Source: DASWJZ01 sp963761005
GTDB lineage: Bacteria > Pseudomonadota > Alphaproteobacteria > Rhizobiales > Afifellaceae
Reading direction: 5' to 3'
NCBI GenBank assembly: GCA_963761005.1
Contig: CAVXFK010000010.1
Location: forward strand, 83,309 to 147,308
Length of the DNA: 64,000 nt
Position 1 is the stretch's first letter; each line of letters begins with the position of its first letter. This document shows positions 40,110-49,225 of the stretch, in pieces. The notes beneath the pieces were generated by a model that ran no database searches, was not told the DNA's origin, and worked only from the letters and a program-made list of their open reading frames with translations. A program made the position numbers and the translations under genes.

Positions 40110-41105
40110 GTGCGTGGTCCGGCAGTTTTCGCCATAGCCGCCGTGCTGGTGCTTTCGGCCGGGGGCTTCCTCTATTGGGAACACACTGCAGCGGTGCGCA
40201 CGCCCGAGGGGCTAGCGACCGCCAACGGTCGTGTCGAGGTGACGCGCGTCGACATCGCCTCGAAGCTCGCCGGACGCGTGGCCGAAATCGACGTGAAAGA
40301 AGGCGACTCAGTCAAAGCCGGAGAGGTCATCGCGCGGCTCGACACTGCGGAGCTTAAGGCGCAACTCGCCGGCGCCAAGGCGGCGGTCCAACAGGCGCTC
40401 GCGAGCATCGGCCGCGCAGAAGCCGATATCGCCACGCGGAAAGCCCAGAACGATTTGGCCGAGATCGAGATGGGACGGGCGGAGGAGCTCGCGCAGACCG
40501 CTGTCGGGTCGAAGGCCGACGTCGATCGCCGCCGCGCCGAAAATCTCGTCGCCGCGGCACAGCTTCAGGCGGCCCAGGCTGCGCTGGTTGAGGCGAATGC
40601 GACGAAGCAGGCGGCCGATGCGCAGGTCGCTCAGATCGAGGCGATGCTCGATGATTCGGAGCTGACGACGCCCGTCTCCGGCCGCGTCGAGTACAAGCTT
40701 GTCCAGCCCGGCGAGGTCGTCGCCGCAGGCGGGCGCCTGGTCACGATCCTCGATCTTTCCGACGTGTTCATGACGATCTTCCTGCCGACCGGCGAGGCCG
40801 GCCGGGTGGCGCTGGGGTCGGACGCCCGCATCGTGCTCGATGCCGTGCCCGACTCCGTCTTCCCGGCCACCGTGTCCTTCGTGGCAGGGGAAGCGCAGTT
40901 CACGCCGAAGGCGGTCGAGACGACGAACGAGCGCCAGAAGCTCATGTATCGGGTCAAGCTCTCGATCGACCCGAAGCTGCTTGAGACGTACCGCGACTAC
41001 GTGAAGGCCGGGCTGACCGGCAACGCGTATGTCCAGATCACGGCGAACGCAGCGTGGCCCGCTCGGCTTGCCGTGCGGCTCCCCGATGTCTCCCCCTCCT
41101 CCTGA
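40110..41105 (+). CDS. HlyD-family membrane fusion (periplasmic adaptor) protein
   Basis: 331 residues: signal-anchor FAIAAVLVLSAGGFLYW, lipoyl/barrel-sandwich halves VDIASKLAGRVAEIDVKEGD and LTTPVSGRVEYKLVQPGEVV, with a long coiled-coil hairpin between (LKAQLAGAKAAVQQALASIG ... AAQAALVEANATKQAADAQV). It links an inner-membrane ABC exporter to the outer membrane. GTG start. Its 3' end overlaps the RbbA-like gene by 20 bases, so they form one operon. The closest layout is E. coli YhiI-RbbA-YhhJ. Confidence 0.88.
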   Translation: MRGPAVFAIAAVLVLSAGGFLYWEHTAAVRTPEGLATANGRVEVTRVDIASKLAGRVAEIDVKEGDSVKAGEVIARLDTAELKAQLAGAKAAVQQALASIGRAEADIATRKAQNDLAEIEMGRAEELAQTAVGSKADVDRRRAENLVAAAQLQAAQAALVEANATKQAADAQVAQIEAMLDDSELTTPVSGRVEYKLVQPGEVVAAGGRLVTILDLSDVFMTIFLPTGEAGRVALGSDARIVLDAVPDSVFPATVSFVAGEAQFTPKAVETTNERQKLMYRVKLSIDPKLLETYRDYVKAGLTGNAYVQITANAAWPARLAVRLPDVSPSS

Positions 41106-43836
41106 GGCGCTTGCGGTCGAGCTAGCCGGCGTCGCCCACCGCTACGGCAAGGTGACTGCGCTTGCCGATGTGAGCCTCACCGTGGAGGCCGGCACATCGA
41201 CCGCGTTCGTCGGTCCGGATGGTGTCGGCAAGTCGACGCTGCTTGCACTGATTGCCGGCGTGAAGCGCTTGCAGTCGGGAAGCGTCCGCACGCTCGGTGG
41301 CGACATCGCTTCGCGCGCGCATCGCGACGCCATCATGCAGCGCCTCGCGTACATGCCGCAGGGTCTCGGCCGCAATCTCTACCCAAGCCTCTCGGTCAAC
41401 GAGAACATCGACTATTTCGGCCGCCTCTTCGGGCTGTCCGCCGAGGAGCGCCGCGTGCGCATCGAGCGGCTGCTCGTCGCGACGGGCTTGAGCCCCTTCC
41501 CTGACAGACCCGCCGGAAAGCTTTCCGGCGGAATGAAGCAGAAGCTCTCCTTGTGCTGCACGTTGGTGCACGACCCCGACCTTCTCATTCTCGACGAGCC
41601 GACGACCGGCGTCGATCCGCTGTCGCGAAGGCAGTTCTGGCGGCTGATCGACAGCATCAAGGCGGAGCGGCCGGAGCTCACCATCCTGGTCGCCACGGCC
41701 TACATGGAAGAGGCCGCGCGCTTCGACCGGGTTGTGGCGATCGACGAAGGACGCGTGTTCGCTGATGGCACGACCGCAGAGATCCTTGCGCGGACCGGCT
41801 CCCACACGCTCGAGGAGGCCTACGTCGCGCTGCACGGCAAGGCGAAGTCGCCGGAGGCGCCGCCCGCGCCATTGGAACTCCATGCCGGCGGTCCGCCGGC
41901 GATCGTGGCGGAGAATCTGACGCGGCGATTCGGCAGCTTCACCGCCGTCGATCACGTGAGCTTCAGCATCCGCCGCGGCGAGATCTTCGGATTCCTGGGC
42001 TCGAACGGTTGCGGCAAGACCACCACGATGAAGATGCTGACGGGCCTCCTCGATATCAGCGAGGGGCGGGCCGAGCTGCTCGGGCGGCCAGTCGAAGCGC
42101 GCGACGGCGAAGCGCGGCTCAGGGTCGGCTACATGTCGCAGTCCTTCTCGCTTTACGAGGAGCTGACGGTCCGCGCGAACCTGAAGCTCCACGCCGAGAT
42201 CTACCGCATCCCAAGGAGTGAGATTCAAGCGCGCGTCGAGGATGCGCTCCGCTATTTCGGCCTCGTCGATGCGGCAGACCAGAAGCCATCGCATCTGCCG
42301 CTCGGCATGCGGCAGCGGCTTCAGCTCGCCGCCGCTTGTCTGCACCGGCCGGAGGTGCTGATCCTCGACGAGCCGACATCCGGCGTCGATCCCACAGCGC
42401 GCGATATGTTCTGGTCGCTGCTGCATGACCTCTCGCGGCGCGACGCCGTCACCATCTTCATCTCGACGCACTTCATGAACGAGGCCGAGCGCTGCGACCG
42501 CATCTCGCTGATGCACGCGGGCCGCGTTCTCGCCGTCGGAACACCGGACGAATTGCGTCGCGCCAAGGGCGCCCCGAGCCTCGAGGAAGCGTTCATCGCC
42601 TATCTCGAGGAGGCCGACCCCGACGGAGCCGGCGCCGTGACGCCGCGCATCGATGTGCAGGCGCCGCGCGGCGAGAAGCGCCCGAGCTCCCGACGCGCCG
42701 GCAGCCTGCGCGGATCGCTGCAGCGCATCTGGGCCTTCGCCTACCGCGAAGTGCGCGAGCTGTTGCGCGACTGGGTGCGCCTGAGCTTTGCGCTGCTGGG
42801 ACCGCTGATCCTGCTTTTGACGTTCAGCTACGGCATTACCTTCGACGTCGAGAACTTGTCCTTTGCCGTGCTCGACCGCGACCAGAGCGCCGACAGCCGG
42901 CAATTGATCGAAGCCTTCTCCGGCTCGCGCTATTTTCGCGAACGCCCGATCTTGACGAGCGAGGCGGATATCGACCGGCGCCTCCGCGCCGGCGATCTGC
43001 GGCTCGCGATCAGCATTCCGCCGGGTTTCGGGCGCGACCTCCTCGCTGGCCGCCGGCTCGAAGTGGCGTTCTTCATCGACGGCGCGACGCCGTTCCGCGC
43101 CGAGACGACGCGCAACTACGTCGACGGTATCCTGCTCTCCTATGTCCAGGACCTCGCCCGCAGGACCACCGGCCGCGTCCCCGACGTGACCGCCGCGAGC
43201 GTCGCGCCGCGCTTTCGCTACAACCAGGATTTCCGCAGCGTGTTCGCGCTGACACCCGGCCTGATCATGATCTTCCTGGTGCTCTTCTCCACCATGCTCG
43301 CGGCGCTCGGCGTGGTGCGCGAGCGCGAAATCGGCTCGATCACCAACCTCTACGCATCGCCTGCGTCCGTTGGTGAGTTCCTGATCGGCAAGCAGGCGCC
43401 TTACGTCGTCACCGGATTCATGAGCTTTCTGAGCCTGATGGTGCTCGCCGGTCTCGTCTTCGGGGTCGTCGTGAAAGGCTCGATCCTGGCGCTCCTCCTC
43501 GGCGCCTTCCTCTACGCCTTCGCGATCACGGCGCTTGGAATCCTGATCTCCGCCTTCGTGCGCTCGCAGGTCGCCGCGATCGTCGTTGCGGCGATCGTCA
43601 GCACCGTCCCGGCAATCAATTTCTCCGGCTACCTCTATCCGACCGCCGGGCTCGACAAGAGCGGCCGGGTCATCGGCATGAGCTTCCCGTCGCTGTGGTT
43701 CCAGGACATCGGTCTCGGCACGATCACCAAGGCGCGCGGCTTCGACGCCTTCTACCCCGAATACATGATCCTCTTCGCGTTCGGCTGCATCTACCTGTTC
43801 GCCGCGAGCCGGTTCCTCCGCAAGCAGGACGTCTGA
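41086..43836 (+). CDS. rbbA: Fused ABC exporter, two ATPase domains plus ABC-2 permease (RbbA/YhiH-type)
   Basis: 916 residues. The first NBD has Walker A GPDGVGKST (residues 43-51), signature LSGGMKQKL and Walker B LLILDEPTTGVD. The second NBD has Walker A GSNGCGKTT (about residue 305), a degenerate signature LPLGMRQRL in place of LSGG, and Walker B VLILDEPTSGVD. The C-terminal third is an ABC-2 permease with membrane segments such as LSFALLGPLILLLTF and PGLIMIFLVLFSTMLAALGV. Length and order match E. coli RbbA (about 911 residues), reported as a ribosome-associated ATPase but now also viewed as a transporter. It overlaps the HlyD-type gene and is followed by a permease after one base. Confidence 0.9.
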   Translation: MSPPPPEALAVELAGVAHRYGKVTALADVSLTVEAGTSTAFVGPDGVGKSTLLALIAGVKRLQSGSVRTLGGDIASRAHRDAIMQRLAYMPQGLGRNLYPSLSVNENIDYFGRLFGLSAEERRVRIERLLVATGLSPFPDRPAGKLSGGMKQKLSLCCTLVHDPDLLILDEPTTGVDPLSRRQFWRLIDSIKAERPELTILVATAYMEEAARFDRVVAIDEGRVFADGTTAEILARTGSHTLEEAYVALHGKAKSPEAPPAPLELHAGGPPAIVAENLTRRFGSFTAVDHVSFSIRRGEIFGFLGSNGCGKTTTMKMLTGLLDISEGRAELLGRPVEARDGEARLRVGYMSQSFSLYEELTVRANLKLHAEIYRIPRSEIQARVEDALRYFGLVDAADQKPSHLPLGMRQRLQLAAACLHRPEVLILDEPTSGVDPTARDMFWSLLHDLSRRDAVTIFISTHFMNEAERCDRISLMHAGRVLAVGTPDELRRAKGAPSLEEAFIAYLEEADPDGAGAVTPRIDVQAPRGEKRPSSRRAGSLRGSLQRIWAFAYREVRELLRDWVRLSFALLGPLILLLTFSYGITFDVENLSFAVLDRDQSADSRQLIEAFSGSRYFRERPILTSEADIDRRLRAGDLRLAISIPPGFGRDLLAGRRLEVAFFIDGATPFRAETTRNYVDGILLSYVQDLARRTTGRVPDVTAASVAPRFRYNQDFRSVFALTPGLIMIFLVLFSTMLAALGVVREREIGSITNLYASPASVGEFLIGKQAPYVVTGFMSFLSLMVLAGLVFGVVVKGSILALLLGAFLYAFAITALGILISAFVRSQVAAIVVAAIVSTVPAINFSGYLYPTAGLDKSGRVIGMSFPSLWFQDIGLGTITKARGFDAFYPEYMILFAFGCIYLFAASRFLRKQDV

Positions 43837-43837
43837 C

Positions 43838-44978
43838 ATGCACCGCTGGTTCATGAACGTCCTGCATCTGGGCCTGAAGGAATTTGCGAGCCTTGCCAGC
43901 GACACTGTCCTTGCGATCTTCATCGTCTATTCGTTCTCGTTCAGCATCTACAGCGAGGCGACGGGGATTAAGACCGAGGTCGCCGACGCGCCGATCGCGA
44001 TCGTCAACTCCGACCGCTCCGCCCTCTCTGCCCGCATCTACGACGCTCTGCTCGAACCGTATTTCCGTCGCCCGGCGATCATCGATCGCGCCGCGGTCGA
44101 CCCTGCGATGGATAAGGGCAGCTACTCTTTCGTGCTCGACATCCCGCCGCACTTCGAGGCCGACGTTCTGGCCGGGCGCGATCCGGCGCTGCAGCTCAAC
44201 ATCGACGCGACAGCGATGACGCAGGCCGCCGTCGGCAGCGGCTACGTTGAATCGATCGTCCAGCAGGAGACGACGAATTATCTGCAATCGCGCGGCATCG
44301 CGAGCCAGATGCCGGTGACCGGCGTCTCCCGCGCGTTCTTCAATCCGAACCTGGAGGGCGTCTGGTACAACGCCATCGACGCGTTGCTGCAGAACATTAC
44401 GATGCTGTCGATCCTCCTCGTCGGCGCCGCGGTGATCCGCGAGCGCGAGCGCGGCACGATCGAGCATCTCCTGGTCATGCCGGTCAGGCCGAGCGAGATC
44501 GCTGCGGCCAAGATCTGGGCGAACGCGGTAATCGTGCTCATCGCCTCGGCCCTGGCGCTCCGGATCGTCATCGGGCACGTGCTGCAGGTGCCGATTGCCG
44601 GCTCGATCCCGCTCTTCCTGTTCGGAACTGCGATCTATCTTGTTCGCCATCGCGTCGCTCGGCATATTGCTTGCCACGATCGCGAACACCATGCCGCAAT
44701 TCGCGCTTCTGGCGATCCCGGTGTTCCTGACGCTGAACATGCTCTCAGGCGGCCCCTCGCCGCTCGAAAGCATGCCCGCGCCGGTTCAGATGGCCGTGCA
44801 GGTATCGCCGGCCATGCATTTCGTAAAGTTCGCCCAGTCGGTGCTTTGCCGGGGCGCCGGCATCGACGTCGTTTGGCCGCACATGGCCGTTCTCGCCGGT
44901 TTGGGGGCGGTTTTTCTGGCGATTGCGCTCAAGCGCTTCCGCACCATGCTTGCGCAGACCCAACAATCTGCGCGATAG
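43838..44978 (+). CDS. ABC-2 type permease (YhhJ-like), frameshifted near 44640
   Basis: The first frame begins MHRWFMNVLHLGLKEFASLA and covers a periplasmic domain and ALLQNITMLSILLVGAAVIR, then ERERGTIEHLLVMPVRPSEI. After SIPLFLFGTAIYL the frame is lost. The next frame reads FAIASLGILLATIANTMPQF, then LLAIPVFLTLNMLSGGPSPL and ends in LAIALKRFRTMLAQTQQ. One surplus T (CTTG where CTG is expected) explains it; correcting gives 379 residues, near the 374 of E. coli YhhJ. Third gene of the HlyD-RbbA-permease operon. Confidence 0.88.
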
Positions 44979-45003
44979 GGAGGGTCGTCCGCTTGGGCGC
45001 CCA

Positions 45004-45108
45004 CCCTGTCGTCATGCCCGGTTTGACCCGGGCATCCATTCCGTACGCCTGCACAACGCCCCAACCCGGGAATGGATTGCCGGAACGGATCCGGCAATGA
45101 CGACAGGG
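45004..45108. repeat. Dispersed rhizobial inverted repeat
   Basis: Perfect 12-bp outer arms CCCTGTCGTCAT (45004-45015) and ATGACGACAGGG (45097-45108) enclose inner copies of GCCCGG...CCGGGC and GATTGCCGG...CCGGCAAT. It belongs to the same family as elements at 25085 and 48851. It lies between convergent genes and could act as a bidirectional terminator. Confidence 0.75.
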
Positions 45109-45124
45109 TTGAGCGGAAACCGGC

Positions 45125-46339
45125 CTAGGTGTCGCTCAGATGCTGCAGCGGATCGACGGGAGCTGCGTCCTTCCTAAGCTCGAAATGGACCTGGGGCGTG
45201 GTCACGCCACCTGTCATGCCTGAAAGCGCGATCACCTGCCCGCGCTTCACCTGGTCGCCACGCTTCACCTCAAGCTTGCTGTTGTGGGCGTAGGCGGAGA
45301 CCCAACCGTTGGCGTGGCGGATCAGCACGAGGTTGCCGTAGCTCTTGAGCTCGTTGCCGGCATAGATGACGGTGCCGTCCTCGGCCGCCTTGACCGACGT
45401 GCCTTCCGGCACGGCGAGATTGATGCCGTCGTTGCGCTCGCCGTTCGGCTTCTTGCCGAAGCCGGAGATGATGCGGCCGCGGACCGGCCAGCGGAAGCCT
45501 TCGGTCGCGGCGATGGTGGGCTCCGGCGCGACCGGTGCAAGCGAGCCGGCATTGCCGGTCTGCGGCGCAACCGCGACCTGCGGTGCCGGCGCGGTTTCCG
45601 GTGCCGCGGGCGGAGCGCGCGTCGCCACTGCGGCTGGGACCTCCGGCATGCGCGCGGCCGGAGCCTCCTGCGGGATCTCTGCCGGGTTCAGGCTGGCAAG
45701 CTGCACGCCCTGCTCGCGGCCGCTGGCCGGAATGACGAGCCGCTCGCCGAGGCGGACGTTGGTCGAGCCGCCGTTTGCGGCGGCAAGCTGGCTGACGGTG
45801 ATGCCGTAGCGCTGCGCGATATTCCAGGCGGTGTCGCCGGGCTGCACGAGATGCGTGGTCGCAACGCCGTGCGAATTGCGCCGATCGAGCTGCGCCGCTT
45901 CCGCGTTGAGCGTCGTCGGCGGTGCGCCGACCTGCATGTGCCCGGGCTCGGCGGAGGCAAGCTTCGCGACCGGCGTCGGCGCGGCGTTCGCGGTGTGAGC
46001 GCCGGGCGGCGTATAGGGCTGCGGCCGCGGGGACTGCGGAGCGGAATAGGCTGTCGCCGGCGCGTAGGTCGGTGCCGCGGCGTATTGCGGGTACTGGGTG
46101 GCGGCGCCTTGCGGCGGCGGAAGGTCGGCGCCTTGGACGCCGGCGGTCTGCGGCCCGACATAGGTGTTGCCGAGCGGCGACGCCGTTCCGATGATCTGCT
46201 GCTGATTGTTGGTCGACCCGGTGAAGACCGGCGAGCGGAGCGAGTCGATGTTGCTGCACGCGCCAAGCCCGGCGAGGAGCGCAACGAGGCTGATGCTCAG
46301 CGGGGCGGATTTTTGGGCCGGAAGAAATGCCGTACGCAC
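45125..46339 (-). CDS. LysM/M23 lipoprotein with degenerate LytM domain (NlpD/DipM-like)
   Basis: 404 residues. The N-terminus has a lipoprotein signal with lipobox LGAC. A proline/alanine-rich linker leads to a LysM domain (HLVQPGDTAWNIAQRYGITV) and a C-terminal M23/LytM domain (RWPVRGRIISGFGKKPNGER onward). The metal-binding motif HxGxD reads NDGIN and the terminal HxH reads QVH, so the peptidase is probably inactive and acts as an amidase activator in division or envelope remodelling, like EnvC/NlpD. Located after pcm, as in many alphaproteobacteria. Confidence 0.88.
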   Translation of the reverse strand: MRTAFLPAQKSAPLSISLVALLAGLGACSNIDSLRSPVFTGSTNNQQQIIGTASPLGNTYVGPQTAGVQGADLPPPQGAATQYPQYAAAPTYAPATAYSAPQSPRPQPYTPPGAHTANAAPTPVAKLASAEPGHMQVGAPPTTLNAEAAQLDRRNSHGVATTHLVQPGDTAWNIAQRYGITVSQLAAANGGSTNVRLGERLVIPASGREQGVQLASLNPAEIPQEAPAARMPEVPAAVATRAPPAAPETAPAPQVAVAPQTGNAGSLAPVAPEPTIAATEGFRWPVRGRIISGFGKKPNGERNDGINLAVPEGTSVKAAEDGTVIYAGNELKSYGNLVLIRHANGWVSAYAHNSKLEVKRGDQVKRGQVIALSGMTGGVTTPQVHFELRKDAAPVDPLQHLSDT

Positions 46340-46412
46340 GGTGGCGTCCCCCTACTCGGAACTCGAAGACGATCGGAGCTGGAATTAAAGGGGCAGCAGG
46401 GTTGACAACGGG

Positions 46413-47114
46413 TTAAAGGTTCAGCGTCGGAGCGGGGACAATCGCAGAAAAACGGCACGGACCGAGGTCGCGCGTGTCGACGTTCATCCCGATCCGCTGG
46501 AAAAGCGTCAGCCGCTGCGGCCCCCTCGCCGGCTCGATCGGCGCGATCAGGACCCCGGTGTCGGAGAGCTGCATGATGAGCTTGACGGGCGGCTCGGAGC
46601 ACGCCGCGCCGACCAGGATGCGGTCGAACGGCGCCTGCTGCCGCCAGCCGTGCAGCCCGTCGCCGACGAGCGTGCTGATGTTGCGGATGCCGAGCGCCTG
46701 GAAACGCGCCTCGGCGGCACGGGTGAGCGTGCGGAAGCGCTCGATCGTGGTCACGCGGCGCGAAAGCCGCGCCAGGACTGCGGTGTGGTAGCCGGAGCCG
46801 GTGCCGATCTCGAGGACGCCGTGGCGGTCCGAAAGGTCGAGCTCCGCGGTGATGGCGCCGACGAGCATCGGCGCCGGGATCGTCTGCCCGCAGTCGATCG
46901 GAAGCGCATGCTCGGCATAGGCGCGGTGGCGCAGCTCCGGGCGAACGAAGAGAGTGCGTGGCACGGTTTCCATGGCGCGGAGCACCGCGACCTCGGCGAT
47001 CCCTATGCCGCGCAGCCTGAGGACGAGCTGAGCCGCATGGACCTGCGTCTCCTCGTCTTCCTCGAAGACTGGTTCTTCGGCCCGTTCGGGGGCGAATGCC
47101 GGCTCGGCGCTCAT
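46413..47114 (-). CDS. pcm: Protein-L-isoaspartate O-methyltransferase
   Basis: 233 residues. Repairs isoaspartyl residues by SAM-dependent methylation. Visible are LRGIGIAEVAVLRAMETVPR, the PIMT signature ALPIDCGQTIPAPMLVGAIT, SAM motif I VLEIGTGSGYHTAVLARLSR, and FDRILVGAACSEPPVKLI. The ATG at 47114 is chosen because upstream residues are not conserved. In many Rhizobiales surE lies between serS and pcm; here a repeat element lies there instead. Confidence 0.93.
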   Translation of the reverse strand: MSAEPAFAPERAEEPVFEEDEETQVHAAQLVLRLRGIGIAEVAVLRAMETVPRTLFVRPELRHRAYAEHALPIDCGQTIPAPMLVGAITAELDLSDRHGVLEIGTGSGYHTAVLARLSRRVTTIERFRTLTRAAEARFQALGIRNISTLVGDGLHGWRQQAPFDRILVGAACSEPPVKLIMQLSDTGVLIAPIEPARGPQRLTLFQRIGMNVDTRDLGPCRFSAIVPAPTLNL

Positions 47115-47197
47115 CGCGCCAAATATTGCCTGATGATGGTTAAGAGAGGGCTTCGGAGTGCAGTGATGCCGCGCACATGTGTTGTGCGGAGGGCTCC

Positions 47198-47323
47198 GTT
47201 CCTCTCCCCATCGGGGAGAGGGTATCGCCGAAGGCGACGGGTGAGGGGGTTGTCGAGTGAGGTCTTCCCCCTCACCCGAGCTCCGCTTCGCTCGGTCGAC
47301 CTCTCCCCGATGGGGAGAGGAAC
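47198..47323. repeat. Rhizobial-type inverted repeat between pcm and serS
   Basis: The left arm GTTCCTCTCCCCATCGGGGA and its inverted right arm (...CCGATGGGGAGAGGAAC, 47323) enclose GGGTGAGGGGG / CCCCCTCACCCG. The whole forms a large hairpin. It fills the interval where surE would be expected. Confidence 0.75.
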
Positions 47324-47326
47324 AAG

Positions 47327-48829
47327 CTAGGCGTCGATCTTCTCCACGCCGCCCATGTAGGGGCGGAGCACGTCGGGGACGGTGATCGAGCCATCCTCGT
47401 TCTGGTAAGTCTCCATGACCGCGATCAGCGCGCGGCCGACGGCGACGCCGGAGCCGTTCAGCGTGTGGACGAAGCGCGGGTTCTTGTCGTTCTTGCCCTT
47501 GAAGCGCGCCTGCATGCGGCGCGCCTGGAAATCGCCGCAGACTGAGCAGGAGGAAATCTCGCGGAACGCCTTCTGCCCCGGCAGCCAGACTTCGAGATCG
47601 TAAGTCTTCTGCGCTGAAAAACCCATGTCGCCGGTCGAGAGCACCACGACGCGATAGGCAACGTCGAGCCGGCGCAGCACTTCTTCGGCGCACATCGTCA
47701 TGCGCTCGTGCTCTTCGAGGCTCTTCTCCGGCGTGGTGATGGAGACGAGCTCGACCTTGTCGAATTGGTGCTGCCGCAGCATCCCGCGCGTGTCCTTGCC
47801 GGCGGAGCCCGCCTCGGAGCGGAAGCACGGCGTGAGCGCGGTCACGCGGATCGGAAGTTCTTCCTCGGAGAGGATCGACTCGCGAACGAGATTGGTGAGC
47901 GGCACTTCGGCGGTGGGAATGAGCCAAAACCGTGCCTTCCGCGGCTCACTGAAAACTGTCTGGAGTTCGGCAGCCTCTGCGATTGGGCGTTTTGCGATCG
48001 CGCTCTGAACAGCACCTTGGATCGCCTCAGGGCCGAATCCATGGACATGCATATTTCTGAGGAGTCGGTTCAGGTTATCTCGCCACTCTTCCTCTTTCGC
48101 CTCCATCCGCACGAAATCCAGTGCCTCCTGAACAATGCCTTCAATGCCGGTCAGAACCTCTGCACTCGTGCTGAAGTACTGGTCATCTCGAAACTTGGGC
48201 AGTTGAGCAGTTCCTAACATGGCGTCGTCGCTCACCAAGAGCGGCGGCTGCACTTCCGTGTAGCCGTGCTCCTCGGTGTGGAGGTCGAGCATGAACTGGC
48301 CGAGTGCGCGCTCCATGCGCGCGAGCCCCTTCTTCAGAACGACGAAGCGTGAGCCGGAAAGCTTCGCGGCCGTCTCAAAGTCCATCTGGCCGAGCGCCTC
48401 GCCGAGCTCGAAATGCTCTTTCGCCCAGTTGACGCGGCGCGGGTCGCCCCAAGCGCGGATTTCCTTGTTCGCCGTCTCGTCGCCGACCGGCACATCTTGG
48501 AGCGGCACGTTCGGGATCGTCGCGAGAAGGTCGTTCAGCGCCTTCTCAGCCGCCCGCTCCTCCTCCTGCGCCGCCGCCATCTGATCCTTCAGCGCCGCGA
48601 CCTCGCCCATCAGCGCTTCGGCGCGTGGGAATTCCTTTGCCGCCTTCGCCTGCCCGATCTCCTTCGACGCCGCGTTGCGGCGGGTCTGCATGTCTTGCAG
48701 CTTCTGGATCGCCGCGCGCCGCGCCTCGTCGAGCGCAATCAGCCGCTCAGCCGCCGGCTCCGCGCCGCGGTTCTTCAGCGCGGCGTCGAGCGCCTCCGGT
48801 TTGTCGCGGATCCAACGAATATCGAGCAT
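47327..48829 (-). CDS. serS: Seryl-tRNA synthetase with an extra internal segment of about 80 residues
   Basis: 500 residues, against about 425 for typical bacterial SerRS. The N-terminal coiled-coil arm (MLDIRWIRDKPEALDAAL, then KDQMAAAQEEERAAEKAL) and the class II catalytic core are present: FWLIPTAEVPLTNLV, TPCFRSEAGSAGKDTRGMLR (motif 2), RQHQFDKVELVSITTPEKS, and motif 3 near LNGSGVAVGRALIAVMETYQ. Between QLPKFRDDQ and FWLIPTAEV, relatives have only a few residues; here about 82 codons (47933-48178, residues 218-299) intervene in frame. The flanking codons there (TTA, GGA, ACT, CAA, CGA) are unlike the GC-rich usage of the rest, suggesting a transferred patch. The start is the ATG at 48829. 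Confidence 0.95.
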   Translation of the reverse strand: MLDIRWIRDKPEALDAALKNRGAEPAAERLIALDEARRAAIQKLQDMQTRRNAASKEIGQAKAAKEFPRAEALMGEVAALKDQMAAAQEEERAAEKALNDLLATIPNVPLQDVPVGDETANKEIRAWGDPRRVNWAKEHFELGEALGQMDFETAAKLSGSRFVVLKKGLARMERALGQFMLDLHTEEHGYTEVQPPLLVSDDAMLGTAQLPKFRDDQYFSTSAEVLTGIEGIVQEALDFVRMEAKEEEWRDNLNRLLRNMHVHGFGPEAIQGAVQSAIAKRPIAEAAELQTVFSEPRKARFWLIPTAEVPLTNLVRESILSEEELPIRVTALTPCFRSEAGSAGKDTRGMLRQHQFDKVELVSITTPEKSLEEHERMTMCAEEVLRRLDVAYRVVVLSTGDMGFSAQKTYDLEVWLPGQKAFREISSCSVCGDFQARRMQARFKGKNDKNPRFVHTLNGSGVAVGRALIAVMETYQNEDGSITVPDVLRPYMGGVEKIDA

Positions 48830-49225
48830 GAGCGGCGATTGCCTCTGAACGTCATTGCCGGACTTCATCCGGCAATTCGCGCCGGAACAGTCGAGGCGGC
48901 GTGACGGGTAGCGGAATGGAGGCCGGGGTCAAGCCCGCCTGCGCCGCTCTCCTGCCGATCCGGAGCGAGTGCGCCGGCCGTCGCGGACTTTGGGTCGCCG
49001 CGCGTCGGACGGTGTGAAAGGCTTTCGCCACCATGATTTATGACACGGCGCGCGGCAGCCGGGCCGGAATGCGACGAAACCCCTGAAAGAGCCGCGCGAT
49101 TGGCGGACGCGGGGCATGCTGCTGCGCTAACATGGCGACGCCGATGCGATCGCACGGTACGTGAAGAGCCCGGCTGGTTGTAGGATGAAGGGTTTCTTGG
49201 GGGCGCCGCAGGAGGGGATGGATCC
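48830..49225. repeat. Intergenic region with one dispersed repeat
   Basis: About 395 bp between divergent serS and the STAND gene. It contains the repeat GTCATTGCCGGACTTCATCC with its partner CCGGCAATT at 48851-48876, of the same family as those at 25085 and 45004. No gene or RNA is recognised. Promoters of both flanking genes are presumably here. Confidence 0.6.

Noticed and set aside
47933..48178. Mini-intein in SerRS
   Set aside because: The extra segment is only about 82 codons, has no terminal Cys/Ser and His-Asn splice motifs, and no endonuclease, so it looks like an inserted domain.
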